Source: Lignipirellula cremea (GTDB taxonomy: Bacteria; Planctomycetota; Planctomycetia; Pirellulales; Pirellulaceae). From it: a DNA stretch of 64,000 bases. Positions 36,583 through 46,542 of the stretch are shown here, piece after piece. The first letter of the stretch is position 1. The number at the start of each line of letters is the position of its first letter. The DNA is taken from NCBI RefSeq assembly GCF_007751035.1, contig NZ_CP036433.1, forward strand, positions 1,221,001 through 1,285,000. The letters are read 5' to 3'. Both the position numbers and the translations under genes were made by a program. The notes beneath the pieces were generated by a model. The model had not been told where the DNA came from. It worked only from the letters and a program-made list of their open reading frames with translations, and did no database searches.

Positions 36583-37612
36583 CGCTGGTCAACTCGTCTT
36601 CTTTGCTGGGCGTAACATCGATCAACCGTTGAATCACGTCGTCGGTCGTAACTCCGTCGCTTTCCGCGGCGAAATTAACAACCACGCGATGCCGCAGCAC
36701 TGGCTTGGCAAGCGCCTGGATATCTTCTGTCGAAACATGGGTGCGGCCGTACAGCAATGCGCGGGCTTTGCCGCCCAGGATCAGGAACTGCACCGCACGC
36801 GGACCGGCCCCCCAGGAGAGCAGCTCCTGCACAAAGTCAGGCGTACCGGGCGAACCGACGCGAGTCTGGCGCACCAGCGACAGGGCGTAGCGGATCACAT
36901 GGTCGGTCACCGGCACTTCGCGGACAATCCGCTGCAGTTCCAGGATCTCTTCGCCGGTCAGCACAGGCTTCACATCGTCGAACTGCACGGCCGTGGTGCG
37001 GCGAGCCACTTCGAACTCTTCATTGAAGTTCGGATACGTGACAAACACCTTGAACATGAACCGATCCTGCTGGGCTTCCGGCAGCGGATAGGTGCCGTCC
37101 TGCTCGATCGGGTTCTGCGTCGCCAGCACAAAGAACGGGTCCGACAGCGGATGCCGCACGCGGCCCACCGTGACCTGCCGCTCTTGCATCGCTTCCAGCA
37201 AGGCGGCCTGAGTTTTGGGAGGCGTACGGTTGATTTCGTCCGCCAGCACAATGTGCGAGAACAGCGGCCCTTCCAGGAAACGCCGCTCGCGAGCCCCCGT
37301 GCTGCGGTTTTCTTCGATAATTTCCGTACCGGTGATATCCGCCGGCATCAGGTCGGGCGTGAACTGGATGCGGCTGAACGACAGGTTCAAAGTCCGGGCC
37401 AGCGTGCTGATCAACAGCGTTTTCGCCAGTCCCGGCACCCCTTCCAGCAGGCAGTGACCGCGACTGAACAGCGAGATCAGCAGTTCTTCGATCACGTCGG
37501 CCTGGCCGACGATCACCTGCGATAACTGCTCAGATATCTTCACGCGGGCGTCATTAAGCTTGTGAATCGCATCGCCTTCGGGGATACGATCACCGGAGCT
37601 TTCTTGCGACAT
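36551..37612 (-). CDS. MoxR family AAA+ ATPase
   Basis: This 353-residue MoxR ATPase has Walker A GVPGLAKT (about 58-65) and Walker B VLADEIN with D125/E126. Sensor-1 is ATQNP, and the [10 protein letters not shown] segment comes before the helical lid. The second ATG of the frame (37612) is chosen because AAGGA lies seven bases upstream; a start at 37627 has no such signal. MoxR proteins act as chaperone-like ATPases with VWA-domain partners, and those partners follow directly downstream. It heads the eleven-gene minus-strand run. Confidence 0.93.
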   Translation of the reverse strand: MSQESSGDRIPEGDAIHKLNDARVKISEQLSQVIVGQADVIEELLISLFSRGHCLLEGVPGLAKTLLISTLARTLNLSFSRIQFTPDLMPADITGTEIIEENRSTGARERRFLEGPLFSHIVLADEINRTPPKTQAALLEAMQERQVTVGRVRHPLSDPFFVLATQNPIEQDGTYPLPEAQQDRFMFKVFVTYPNFNEEFEVARRTTAVQFDDVKPVLTGEEILELQRIVREVPVTDHVIRYALSLVRQTRVGSPGTPDFVQELLSWGAGPRAVQFLILGGKARALLYGRTHVSTEDIQALAKPVLRHRVVVNFAAESDGVTTDDVIQRLIDVTPSKEDELTSDARFQKIFAS

Positions 37613-38005
37613 CGAAAGATCCTTCATGAGGGAAAAGTAAACGAATCACAAAGTCGCGTGTCGACGCAAGCCGATACTGTAACAGGCTTTGTGGATTGGC
37701 GGGGGCTCAGGCAAGCCGGTCGGCGGGCCGTCAAGGATCATCACGATCCGAAAGTGAGTGTCGCTGCTATGTCAATTTGTTCACGCAAGCTGAATATTTG
37801 CCCCGGCAGCAAATTCCTGCCCGGTTTGCCTTATTTGCCAAGTCGGTTGGCGGGAGAGGCGTCTCCTCGGGAAAGCTGGCTCCTGCCGCACAGAGACAGG
37901 CGGCGCGAGGCAGGTAGCCGAAGATGGGGGCAATCCATAGCGGTTCGAGCGGCCGTGGCGAGGGACATCCGCCCTCGCTGACGGCGACCGAAGTCCAGTC
38001 CGGCG
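37613..38005 (-). other. Intergenic region upstream of the MoxR run
   Basis: No gene is visible. It must hold the promoter for the long minus-strand run. A weak -10-like TACAGT occurs on the minus strand about 65 bases upstream of the start, without a clear -35. The distal half abuts the end of the phosphofructokinase gene. Confidence 0.4.
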
Positions 38006-39181
38006 TTACAGATTCATCAGTTTCGGCTTGTCGCCCGCAGGACGGACTGCGAAGGGGCTGTTGCTGGTGTGGCTGTCGCCAAAGCTGATCCCCAGGGCGC
38101 GAGCCGCCTGGACGGCCGATGCATCGGGACAGACGCGAGAAAGTTCGTTGACGGCCTCGATAATCGGCACGCTGTTGATCGCCGGCGGGTGGTAGCAGAC
38201 CATCTCGCCAAAGCGTTTCTCCACGATCAAGCGGACCGCGTGGGCGCCAAACTGCGTCGCCAGCACCCGATCGAACGTGGTGGGCGGCCCGCCTCGCTGC
38301 AGGTGGCCCAGCACCACCACGCGGGTTTCCCGCTGCAGGCGCCGTTCGATCTCATCGGCCACATAGGTTCCCACGCCGCCCAGGCGTGTCTGGCGTCCGG
38401 CTTGTTCTGCTTCGCGGGTGACGAGGCCGCCGTCGGGCAGTTCGGCCCCTTCGGCGACGACCACCAGCGTGAACTTTTTCCCCATGTTGTCGCGTTCCAG
38501 AATTTGCTGGCACACGTGCTCAAACGTCCACGGAATTTCCGGAATCAGGATCACATCGCCGCCGCCGGCAATGGCCGAATAGAGCGCGATCCAGCCGGCG
38601 TGGCGTCCCATGACTTCCAGCACCATCACCCGGTCATGGCTGGCGGCCGTCGTATGCAGGCGGTCCAGCGCGTCGGTGGCGCAGGCGACGGCGCTATGGA
38701 AACCAAAGGTAAACGCGGTGGCGGAAAGATCGTTGTCGATCGTTTTCGGTACGCCGACGACCGGAATGCCAAACTCGTGGAATTGTTGCGCGACCGCCAG
38801 AGAGCCGTCTCCACCGATGCAAACCAGTCCCGCCAGATCCAACTGCTCCACAGTTGTTTGCACGCCTTCGAGGAGTTCCGGATCGATTTCCAGCCGATCG
38901 TCGACCCCAACGGTGGCGGCGAAGCGGCCTTTATTGGTCGAGCCCAGGATGGTGCCGCCCTGGTTCAAAATGCCGGTGGTGCTTTTATGGTTGAGCGTGA
39001 GATAACGCACCGGATCGACAAGACCTTCGTAGCCCTTGAGAAAGCCGACAACATCGTAACCCAACTGGTTGGCGCTTTTTACAACGCCCCGGATCACGGC
39101 GTTTAACCCAGGGCAGTCGCCTCCGGCGGTAAGCACGCCAATACGGCGATGGGTTGGGGTGGGAGCGGAGCGAGCGTTCAT
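38006..39181 (-). CDS. pfkA: ATP-type 6-phosphofructokinase
   Basis: This 391-residue phosphofructokinase would phosphorylate fructose 6-phosphate in glycolysis. Motifs are LTAGGDCPGLNAVIRG, GGDGS (123-127), PKTIDND (145-151, catalytic D149) and EVMGRHAGWIAL. G126 at the position that decides the phosphoryl donor favours ATP. The Lys in PKTIDND (K146) is the residue usual in pyrophosphate enzymes, a combination known from actinobacterial ATP enzymes. AAGGA precedes the ATG. It is a single gene, oriented like the downstream MoxR run but separated by about 390 bases. Confidence 0.92.
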   Translation of the reverse strand: MNARSAPTPTHRRIGVLTAGGDCPGLNAVIRGVVKSANQLGYDVVGFLKGYEGLVDPVRYLTLNHKSTTGILNQGGTILGSTNKGRFAATVGVDDRLEIDPELLEGVQTTVEQLDLAGLVCIGGDGSLAVAQQFHEFGIPVVGVPKTIDNDLSATAFTFGFHSAVACATDALDRLHTTAASHDRVMVLEVMGRHAGWIALYSAIAGGGDVILIPEIPWTFEHVCQQILERDNMGKKFTLVVVAEGAELPDGGLVTREAEQAGRQTRLGGVGTYVADEIERRLQRETRVVVLGHLQRGGPPTTFDRVLATQFGAHAVRLIVEKRFGEMVCYHPPAINSVPIIEAVNELSRVCPDASAVQAARALGISFGDSHTSNSPFAVRPAGDKPKLMNL

Positions 39182-40000
39182 AACAATCCTTTCGGCGGAA
39201 CCTCAAAAAAACAGGGAAATCAGCCCTGCGGCGCCCTGGCGTGGAATAGCTGGAACGGAGGCGTTTCGGCTGTTCTCTGGGCGAATCTGGCGCCTCGTGC
39301 GGGCTGTATTATGGTCATTGCATGCCGATCCGGCCAGTTACCGCGGGGTTGATCCCACCAGGCCGTATCGCCCAAATGTACGACACCAGCAAGAACTTGC
39401 GGCAAAAGAGTGGCGTTTTTGCATCATTGTCAGGGAAAGGCCCAGGTGCGACATCGGTGAGTGGACTGCAATAGTCCGATCGCAGGCCCGCCGATTCAGC
39501 GGTAACCCGCCCCCAGACGAGGCCCCCACAGCAGGTTTTTTTATTGATTCTACGAGATGTGCCAACTGCCGCGCAATGCAGCAAGCGGCGCCCGGGTAAA
39601 GGGCGCCCTCAAGGGGGTGGAAACCTGAATGCTAGCAATTTCAGCAAACTTCCCTTTATTCGGGGTTCTGCTATGCTGATTGCATTAATTGTTCCAACAG
39701 CCTCGTTCGAAGCTGTGTAGAAGAGTTGTGCAGGCGAACGCTGGTAGTCGGGTGTAACGTGGGGTTCCTGGCGCTGTGGCGCAGGAGGCGCGGGAATTGC
39801 TTATCCCTACTGCGCACCATCGACGGGACGCGGATTGCGTTTTTTCGATGGCGTTATACAAATTGCGAAGGCGGATCCGTCAGCTCTCCATTCCCTGCCC
39901 GCGTCTGCAATTTTCTGAGTAAATGGAGTGCCGCCTTTCCGCGGACGCAACAAAGTGTTTGCGGGGGAGGCGCCGAGAGAGCTTTGTTGGAGAATGCCCC
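39182..40000 (+). other. Long noncoding region before the ATP-grasp cluster
   Basis: About 820 bases between divergent genes. Short open frames show no protein character or ribosome binding sites. The region must contain promoters for both the phosphofructokinase and the ATP-grasp cluster. I see no tRNA-like or riboswitch-like structure. Confidence 0.5.
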
Positions 40001-41479
40001 TTGAAGATCCAAAGCTATAATGCCGCGGCCAGCTACGATGAGATGTTCGACCAGGAGGGGCAGGCTCGTTCCCTCTGTCAGGCCTTTGTTGAACGCCTGG
40101 AGAGTTTCTCCGAAGGCGACCTGCAAAGGCGCCAGCAGGCCGCGGATTTGAATCTGCACACCATGGGAATCACCTTTGCCGTATACGGCCACGAGGACGG
40201 CGCCGAGAAAGTCTGGCCGTTTGATCTGGTGCCGCGCATCATCGATGGGGGCGAATGGGATTCCATTGAGCGGGGTCTGGTCCAGCGGATCCGCGCCCTC
40301 AATATGTTTATCGACGATGTCTACAACGATCAGAAAATTCTCGGCGACATGCCGGAACTCAAAGAGCTGATCCTGTCCGCCAATACCCTCCGCCCCCAGT
40401 GCCAGGACTTTCATCCGCCCGCCGGAGCCTGGTGCCATATCACGGGCGTCGACTTGGTCCGTGACCGGAACGGCGAAATCTTTGTGCTGGAGGATAACCT
40501 CCGCTGTCCTTCGGGCGTGTCGTACGTGCTGGAAAATCGCGAGGTGATGAAACGCACCTTCTCGCAGGTTTTCCAGGGGATGTCGGTCGCTCCCGTCGAC
40601 GACTATCCGGAACGCCTTTTGGAAACGCTGCTGGACTGCGCCCCGGAGCATGTCGCCGAACCGACCGCGGTGGTGCTGACGCCCGGCATTTATAATTCGG
40701 CCTATTTCGAACACGCCTTCCTGGCCCAGCAGATGGGCGTGGAACTGGTGCAGGGCAGCGATCTGGTGGTGCAGAACGGCTACGTTCATATGCGCACGAC
40801 GCACGGCCTGAAACGGGTCGACGTGATCTACCGCCGCCTGAACGACGATTTCCTGGACCCGGAGTGCTTCCGCAAGGATTCCTGCCTGGGCGTCGCTGGC
40901 ATCATGGAAGTTTATCGCGCGGGTCGCGTCACCCTGGCCAATGCGCCGGGCACTGGCGTCGCCGACGACAAGGCGGTCTACGCTTACGTGCCGCAGATCA
41001 TCAAATACTATCTGGACGAAGACCCCATCCTGTCGAACGTGCCAACCTACCTGTGCGGCGACAAAAAGCAGCGAGAGTACGTACTGGCCAACCTGGACAA
41101 GCTGGTGGTAAAGCCGACCAACGAGTCCGGCGGCTACGGCATTTTGATGGGCCCCCAGGCCAGCAAGAAAGAACGCGACGCCTGCGCCGAAGCGGTACGC
41201 GGCAATCCCCGCAATTACATCGCCCAGCCGATGCTGCAGTTGTCGACGGTGCCGACCGTGATTGGCGACCAGTTGCATCCGCGGCATGTGGACTTGCGGC
41301 CGTTTGTGCTGTGCGGCAAAGATATTTACGTGCTGCCGGGCGGATTGACCCGGGTCGCCCTTCGCGAAGGCTCCATGGTGGTGAACTCCTCCCAGGGCGG
41401 CGGCAGCAAGGATACATGGGTTTTACGGAAACCGCTGAACGCGGATGAGAACGGCGTCAAGGAGGAGGTTCTATGTTAA
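40001..41479 (+). CDS. Circularly permuted ATP-grasp protein (DUF404/DUF407)
   Basis: The TTG at 40001 is chosen because GGAGA lies upstream and the family's N-terminus ([13 protein letters not shown]) starts right after it. This gives 492 residues. The family is a circularly permuted ATP-grasp ligase, predicted to form amide or peptide bonds. Key segments are [20 protein letters not shown] (about 164-183), [35 protein letters not shown] and [20 protein letters not shown]. Its stop overlaps the next gene's start by seven bases. Substrate and product are unknown; the neighbouring transglutaminase and alpha-E genes are standard partners. Confidence 0.9.
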   Translation: MKIQSYNAAASYDEMFDQEGQARSLCQAFVERLESFSEGDLQRRQQAADLNLHTMGITFAVYGHEDGAEKVWPFDLVPRIIDGGEWDSIERGLVQRIRALNMFIDDVYNDQKILGDMPELKELILSANTLRPQCQDFHPPAGAWCHITGVDLVRDRNGEIFVLEDNLRCPSGVSYVLENREVMKRTFSQVFQGMSVAPVDDYPERLLETLLDCAPEHVAEPTAVVLTPGIYNSAYFEHAFLAQQMGVELVQGSDLVVQNGYVHMRTTHGLKRVDVIYRRLNDDFLDPECFRKDSCLGVAGIMEVYRAGRVTLANAPGTGVADDKAVYAYVPQIIKYYLDEDPILSNVPTYLCGDKKQREYVLANLDKLVVKPTNESGGYGILMGPQASKKERDACAEAVRGNPRNYIAQPMLQLSTVPTVIGDQLHPRHVDLRPFVLCGKDIYVLPGGLTRVALREGSMVVNSSQGGGSKDTWVLRKPLNADENGVKEEVLC

Positions 41480-42483
41480 GTCGCGTCGCCGATTCGGTGT
41501 TCTGGATGAGTGCGTACGTGGAACGCGCCGAGAACGTCGCCCGGTATATCGATGTCAATTACAACCTGACGCTGGGCTACGATGAATCTTTGTCGGAGCA
41601 GTGGTCGCCCCTGATTTTTACCACCGGCGACCATGAACTGTTCAACAAGCATTACCCGGAGCCGTCCCGCGCCAATGTGTTACGGTTCCTGGCGTTCGAT
41701 AAGGAAAACCCCAACTCAATCCTGAACTGCGTGGCCAGCGCCCGGGAGAACGCCCGCACCATCCGCGAGATCATTTCCTCGGTGATGTGGGAAGAGATCA
41801 ACAAACTGTATTTCATGGTCAAGTCGGCGGCCCAGCTGCCCAGCGGCATCGAACAGCCGTATGAGTTTTGCAACCGGGTAAAACTGGCCAGTCACCTGAT
41901 CGAAGGCGCCACTTTTTCGACCATGTCGCATGGCGAAGCCTGGAACTTCGCCCACATGGGCCGCCTGCTGGAACGGGCCGATAAAACGTCGCGCATTGTC
42001 GATGTGCAGTACTACATTCTGCTGCCGGAAAAACACGATGTCGGCTCGACGCTGGATATCGTCCGCTGGTCAGCGCTCTTGAAATCCGCCAGCGCCCTGG
42101 AGATGTATCGCCGCGTTCAGGGAACGATCACGCCGGCCAAGGTGGCCGACTTTTTGATCCTGGATCGATACTTTCCGCGTTCGGTTCGCTTCTGCCTGAT
42201 CCACGTGCAGGACTCCATGCGCGCGATTACCGGCAGCCCGCCGGGAGCGTTCTGCAACCGGGCCGAGCAACGTATGGGACGGCTGCGTTCCGAATTTGAC
42301 TATACGAGCGCGAAGGATATCATCGATCGCGGCCTGCATGAGTTTATTGACGACTTCCAGCTGCAGCTGAACCGGGTGGGGTCCGCCATTCAGGAGGACT
42401 TTTTCACGTCCCCTACATTGACGACGCCTCCGCCCGCCAGCCAATGGCAGACGCAAAAATCGCAATTTCAAAGCCAGCGCTAG
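41473..42483 (+). CDS. Alpha-E domain protein (DUF403)
   Basis: This 336-residue all-helical alpha-E protein starts with the conserved [29 protein letters not shown]. Other family segments are [28 protein letters not shown] and [14 protein letters not shown] very strong GGAGGAGG ribosome binding site lies inside the end of the ATP-grasp gene. The family always accompanies circularly permuted ATP-grasp proteins and may hold or present their peptide product. Its biochemical role is not established. Confidence 0.9.
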   Translation: MLSRVADSVFWMSAYVERAENVARYIDVNYNLTLGYDESLSEQWSPLIFTTGDHELFNKHYPEPSRANVLRFLAFDKENPNSILNCVASARENARTIREIISSVMWEEINKLYFMVKSAAQLPSGIEQPYEFCNRVKLASHLIEGATFSTMSHGEAWNFAHMGRLLERADKTSRIVDVQYYILLPEKHDVGSTLDIVRWSALLKSASALEMYRRVQGTITPAKVADFLILDRYFPRSVRFCLIHVQDSMRAITGSPPGAFCNRAEQRMGRLRSEFDYTSAKDIIDRGLHEFIDDFQLQLNRVGSAIQEDFFTSPTLTTPPPASQWQTQKSQFQSQR

Positions 42484-43029
42484 CAAAGCCAGAAGCCTCG
42501 CCGCCGCAGTATGTTTTCGTCCGTCTGGGCGAAAGCTGACGCGGCAGGTGGTTTTTCTCGCCGCCAACGCGAACCCAATTGCGCGGCGCAACCAGGAGAA
42601 CTGCGTCCAGCCGCCACGATCAGGGCGGTGCAGCGATCGGCCTTGTCGGACTCCGACACGCCGGTTGCTGGGGCGTGCGCCTGCAGGGGCTGGCCTGGCG
42701 GACGCGTCCGTAAATGCCTGCTGCCGCGTTTGGCGCGAGCGGGTGGTTTGAGAAAACAACAGTGTCCCCCCAGCCTGGGGCGACTTTTCCCGTTGTTGGG
42801 AATAATCGGCGTGACTCCTTTCCGCAACGAAAACGCGGAGCAGGGTGATGATCGGCCTGCAGGGCGCCGATGAAGAATTCAATTCGCTGGCACTTTCCCT
42901 GAGGCGCAGGAAATGCCGGTTTGAAGGTTGAAGCGGATTCGACGGATCGCTCCCGCGCAGCTACCCCATGGGGCAACCAGGCCTCCCCCGCCGGCCCGTC
43001 CGTCCACCTTTAATTAATCCGCAGCAGCT
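42484..43029 (+). other. Noncoding gap inside the ATP-grasp cluster
   Basis: About 545 bases without a credible gene separate the alpha-E gene from the transglutaminase gene. Open frames on either strand look like random GC-rich sequence. The gap leaves open whether the downstream pair has its own promoter. Confidence 0.5.
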
Positions 43030-46000
43030 ATGACTATTCGCATCGCACTCAACCACAAAACCCACTACCGCTACGATCGTCCGATTACGATCGGTCCGCA
43101 ATCGGTCCGTTTGCGGCCCGCGCCCCACTGCCGTACGCCGATCCGCAGCTACTCGCTGACGGTCGAGCCGTCGCAGCACTTTACCAACTGGCAGCAGGAT
43201 CCCTACGGAAACTTTCTGGCCCGCCTGGTTTTTTCGGAACTGGTCACGGAGTTCTCGGTCGAAGTCGATCTGACGGCCGACATGACCGTCATCAACCCGT
43301 TCGACTTTTTCCTGGAACCGGAAGCCGAAGAGTACCCGTTCACGTATTCCAAGCACCTGGCGAAAGACCTGAAGCCCTTCTTTGAAGCGGAAACCCCCGG
43401 TCCGCACCTGGCGAAGCTGCTCTCCAAGGTTGATCGGTCGCCCCGTCGGACGATCGACTTCCTGGTGATGCTGAACCAGCAGTTGGCCAATGATATCGGT
43501 TATGTGATCCGCCTTGAGCCGGGTGTTCAGACCTGTGAAGAAACGCTGGGCAACGGCACCGGCTCCTGCCGCGACTCGGCCTGGCTGCTGGTGCAGATCC
43601 TCCGCAACATGGGGATCGCGGCCCGCTTTGCTTCCGGCTATCTGCTGCAGCTGACGGCCGACCAGAAATCGCTTGATGGTCCTTCCGGTCCGGAATGCGA
43701 CTTCACCGACCTGCATGCCTGGTGCGAGGCGTTTTTGCCTGGCGCCGGCTGGATCGGCCTCGACCCGACTTCCGGCCTGCTCGCCGGCGAAGGCCACATC
43801 CCGCTGGCCTGCACGCCCGAGCCGCATTCGGCCGCTCCCATTTCCGGTGCGCTCGACAAGTGCGAAGTAGAGTTCTCGCACATCATGCAGATTACCCGCG
43901 TGCATGAAGACCCCCGCGTCACCAAACCTTACACCGAAGAGCAGTGGACCCGCATCGAGTCCCTCGGCCACGAAGTCGACAAGCACCTGGAAAAAGGGGA
44001 CGTGCGGCTCACCATGGGCGGCGAGCCGACCTTCGTGTCGATCGACGACATGGACGGCGACGAGTGGATGACGGTCGCCCTGGGCGAGAACAAGCGGAAG
44101 CTGTCGGAAGAACTGCTCCAGCGTCTGAAGAAGCGTTTCGCCAACGGCGCCCTGCTGCACTACGGCCAGGGCAAGTGGTACCCGGGCGAGTCGTTGCCCC
44201 GCTGGGCGTTGACCTGTTACTGGCGCCGCGATCGTGAGCCGATCTGGCGCAACCCCGCGCTCCAGGCCGTCCATGGGAAAAACTACGGCCACACCGTCGA
44301 AACGGCGCAGGCCTTTACGGCCGAGCTGGCCGAGCGTTTAGGCGTCGCCCGCGACTGCGCGATGGATGTCCACGAAGACGCCTGGTACTACCTGTGGCGC
44401 GAGCGCCGGCTGCCCGTTAATGTGGACGTGCGCCACTCCAAACTGGAAGACATCGAAGAACGCACCCGCCTGGCGAAAGTGTTTGACCAGGGAGTGAACG
44501 CCGCGGTCGGCTGCGTCCTCCCGCTTAAACGCCTCAAATATCACAGCAGCGTGGTGCAGGACGAATCCACGCCCCGTTGGCAGTCGGGCGCCTGGCCCGT
44601 GCGGCCCGAACAGATGTTCCTGATCCCGGGCGATTCGCCGATCGGCTACCGCTTGCCGCTGTCGTCGCTGCCCTGGGTCGACCCGAAGAAACTCGCCGCC
44701 GAAGCGTTGCAGCCGATCGATCCGTTCGTCGTGCGGGAAGCGCTGCCCGAATACGAAGAACTGCAGGCCCGGCGCCGCGCCATGGGCCAGCGGGAATACG
44801 TGGTAAACGAAACGTCGCGGCAGCCCGCCATGACGACCGCCGGCGGCGGCTGGAACCCCCAGCAACTGCATCCGGAAAACGCTTCCGGCAGCAGCCAGGG
44901 CGGTAACGGTCATTCCGACCAGGGCGGCAACGGCAACGGGAAGAGCAGCGACAGCAACGGCAAGGCCGATCGGTCTGCCCCGCCCGTCGCCGCCAGCCCG
45001 CAGGCGGAAAATCTGGCGCCGTCCGAGGTGATCCGCACCGCCTTGTGTGTGGAGCCGCGCGACGGGGTGCTGCATATCTTTATGCCGCCGGTCGAAGCGC
45101 TTGAAGACTACCTGGAACTGATCACCGCCGTCGAAGACACGGCCGACGCCCTGCAGGCGCCCGTCGTGATTGAAGGCTACCTGCCCCCGCACGACCCGCG
45201 GGTGAACCTGCTGAAAGTGACGCCCGACCCGGGCGTGATCGAAGTCAACGTCCAGCCGGCTTCCGACTGGAACGAGCTGAAAGAGATCACCACCGGCGTG
45301 TATGAAGACGCCCGCGAATCCCGCCTGGGTACGGAAAAATTCGATCTCGACGGCAGCCACACGGGCACCGGCGGCGGCAACCATGTGGTGCTGGGCGGAG
45401 CGACGCCGGCGGACAGCCCGTTCCTGCGACGCCCGCAGTTGCTGGCCAGCCTGATCGCGTTCTGGCATAACCACCCGTCGCTGTCGTACCTGTTCAGCGG
45501 CAAGTTTATTGGTCCGACCAGCCAGGCGCCCCGCGTCGATGAAGGTCGCCGCGACGCCCGTTACGAGCTGCAGATCGCGCTCGATCTGGTGAAAGACGGC
45601 CGCGAGCATCCGCCGTGGATGGTCGATCGCTTGTTCCGCAATCTGCTGGTCGACCTGACCGGCAACACGCACCGGGCCGAGTTCTGTATCGATAAGCTGT
45701 TCTCGCCCGACAGCTCCACCGGCCGCCTGGGGCTGGTCGAGTTCCGCGGGTTTGAAATGCCCCCGCACGCCCGCATGAGCCTGACGCAGCAGTTGCTGTT
45801 GCGGGCGATGACGGCCCGTTTCTGGGAGAAGCCGTACGAGCACCCGTTGATCGACTGGGATACGTCCCTGCACGATCGCTTCCTGCTGCCGCATTTTGTG
45901 TGGTCGGACTTTCAGGAAGTGATTGCCGAAATGCGTGCGGCCGGCTTCCCGCTGGAAGACGAATGGTTTGCGCCGCACTTTGAGTTCCGTTTTCCGCGGA

Positions 46001-46542
46001 TTGGCCATGTCGCCTACCAGAACGTGGCGATTGAACTGCGCACCGCGATCGAGCCCTGGTACGTGCTGGGCGAGGAAGCGGGCGGCGGCGGAATGGCCCG
46101 TTACGTGGACTCGTCGGTCGAGCGTCTGCAGGTTAAAGTGCAGGGTTTCACCTCGCCTCGCTACGCCATGACTTGCAACGGCCGCACGCTGCCGTTGCAC
46201 TCGACCGGCGTTGAAGGGGAGTATGTGGCTGGCCTGCGTTACCGCGCCTGGCAGCCGCCCAGCTGCCTGCATCCCAACATTCCCGTCGACGAACCGCTGC
46301 TGTTCGACCTGATTGACACCTGGAATGAGCGTTCGGTCGGTGGTTGCCAGTACCATGTTGGTCACCCAGGCGGCCTCAATCCGTCCACGTTCCCCGTGAA
46401 CCCGCTGGAAGCTGAAAGCCGCCGTGGTGCGCGATTCACCCGTCTGGGTCATACGCCTGGACCACTCACCGCCCCGCCGGTCGAGCCGAATCGCGATTTC
46501 CCCATGACCCTCGACTTGCGACGTAACAAACAGCTTTCATGA
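43030..46542 (+). CDS. Transglutaminase-like protease fused to DUF2126
   Basis: This 1170-residue protein has an N-terminal beta domain with the family start (IRIALNHKTHYRYDRPI). A transglutaminase core with intact triad C180 (GNGTGSCRDSAWLL), H229 (DLHAWCEAF) and D245 (WIGLDPTSG) follows. The remaining 850 residues are DUF2126, including LTMGGEPTFVSIDDMDGDEW and VLGGATPADSPFLRRPQLLAS. A disordered Ser/Asn/Gly linker lies near 610-660. In this family the core is thought to act as a peptidase on the ATP-grasp product. The stop overlaps the start of the next gene by four bases. Confidence 0.92.
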   Translation: MTIRIALNHKTHYRYDRPITIGPQSVRLRPAPHCRTPIRSYSLTVEPSQHFTNWQQDPYGNFLARLVFSELVTEFSVEVDLTADMTVINPFDFFLEPEAEEYPFTYSKHLAKDLKPFFEAETPGPHLAKLLSKVDRSPRRTIDFLVMLNQQLANDIGYVIRLEPGVQTCEETLGNGTGSCRDSAWLLVQILRNMGIAARFASGYLLQLTADQKSLDGPSGPECDFTDLHAWCEAFLPGAGWIGLDPTSGLLAGEGHIPLACTPEPHSAAPISGALDKCEVEFSHIMQITRVHEDPRVTKPYTEEQWTRIESLGHEVDKHLEKGDVRLTMGGEPTFVSIDDMDGDEWMTVALGENKRKLSEELLQRLKKRFANGALLHYGQGKWYPGESLPRWALTCYWRRDREPIWRNPALQAVHGKNYGHTVETAQAFTAELAERLGVARDCAMDVHEDAWYYLWRERRLPVNVDVRHSKLEDIEERTRLAKVFDQGVNAAVGCVLPLKRLKYHSSVVQDESTPRWQSGAWPVRPEQMFLIPGDSPIGYRLPLSSLPWVDPKKLAAEALQPIDPFVVREALPEYEELQARRRAMGQREYVVNETSRQPAMTTAGGGWNPQQLHPENASGSSQGGNGHSDQGGNGNGKSSDSNGKADRSAPPVAASPQAENLAPSEVIRTALCVEPRDGVLHIFMPPVEALEDYLELITAVEDTADALQAPVVIEGYLPPHDPRVNLLKVTPDPGVIEVNVQPASDWNELKEITTGVYEDARESRLGTEKFDLDGSHTGTGGGNHVVLGGATPADSPFLRRPQLLASLIAFWHNHPSLSYLFSGKFIGPTSQAPRVDEGRRDARYELQIALDLVKDGREHPPWMVDRLFRNLLVDLTGNTHRAEFCIDKLFSPDSSTGRLGLVEFRGFEMPPHARMSLTQQLLLRAMTARFWEKPYEHPLIDWDTSLHDRFLLPHFVWSDFQEVIAEMRAAGFPLEDEWFAPHFEFRFPRIGHVAYQNVAIELRTAIEPWYVLGEEAGGGGMARYVDSSVERLQVKVQGFTSPRYAMTCNGRTLPLHSTGVEGEYVAGLRYRAWQPPSCLHPNIPVDEPLLFDLIDTWNERSVGGCQYHVGHPGGLNPSTFPVNPLEAESRRGARFTRLGHTPGPLTAPPVEPNRDFPMTLDLRRNKQLS

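Noticed and set aside
39182-40000. tRNA or small RNA in the long gap
   Set aside because: No cloverleaf, T-loop consensus or terminator-bounded structure was found by eye.
44338-46452. 704-residue minus-strand open frame
   Set aside because: Antisense to the DUF2126 protein; rich in His/Arg/Gly/Val with no family motif.
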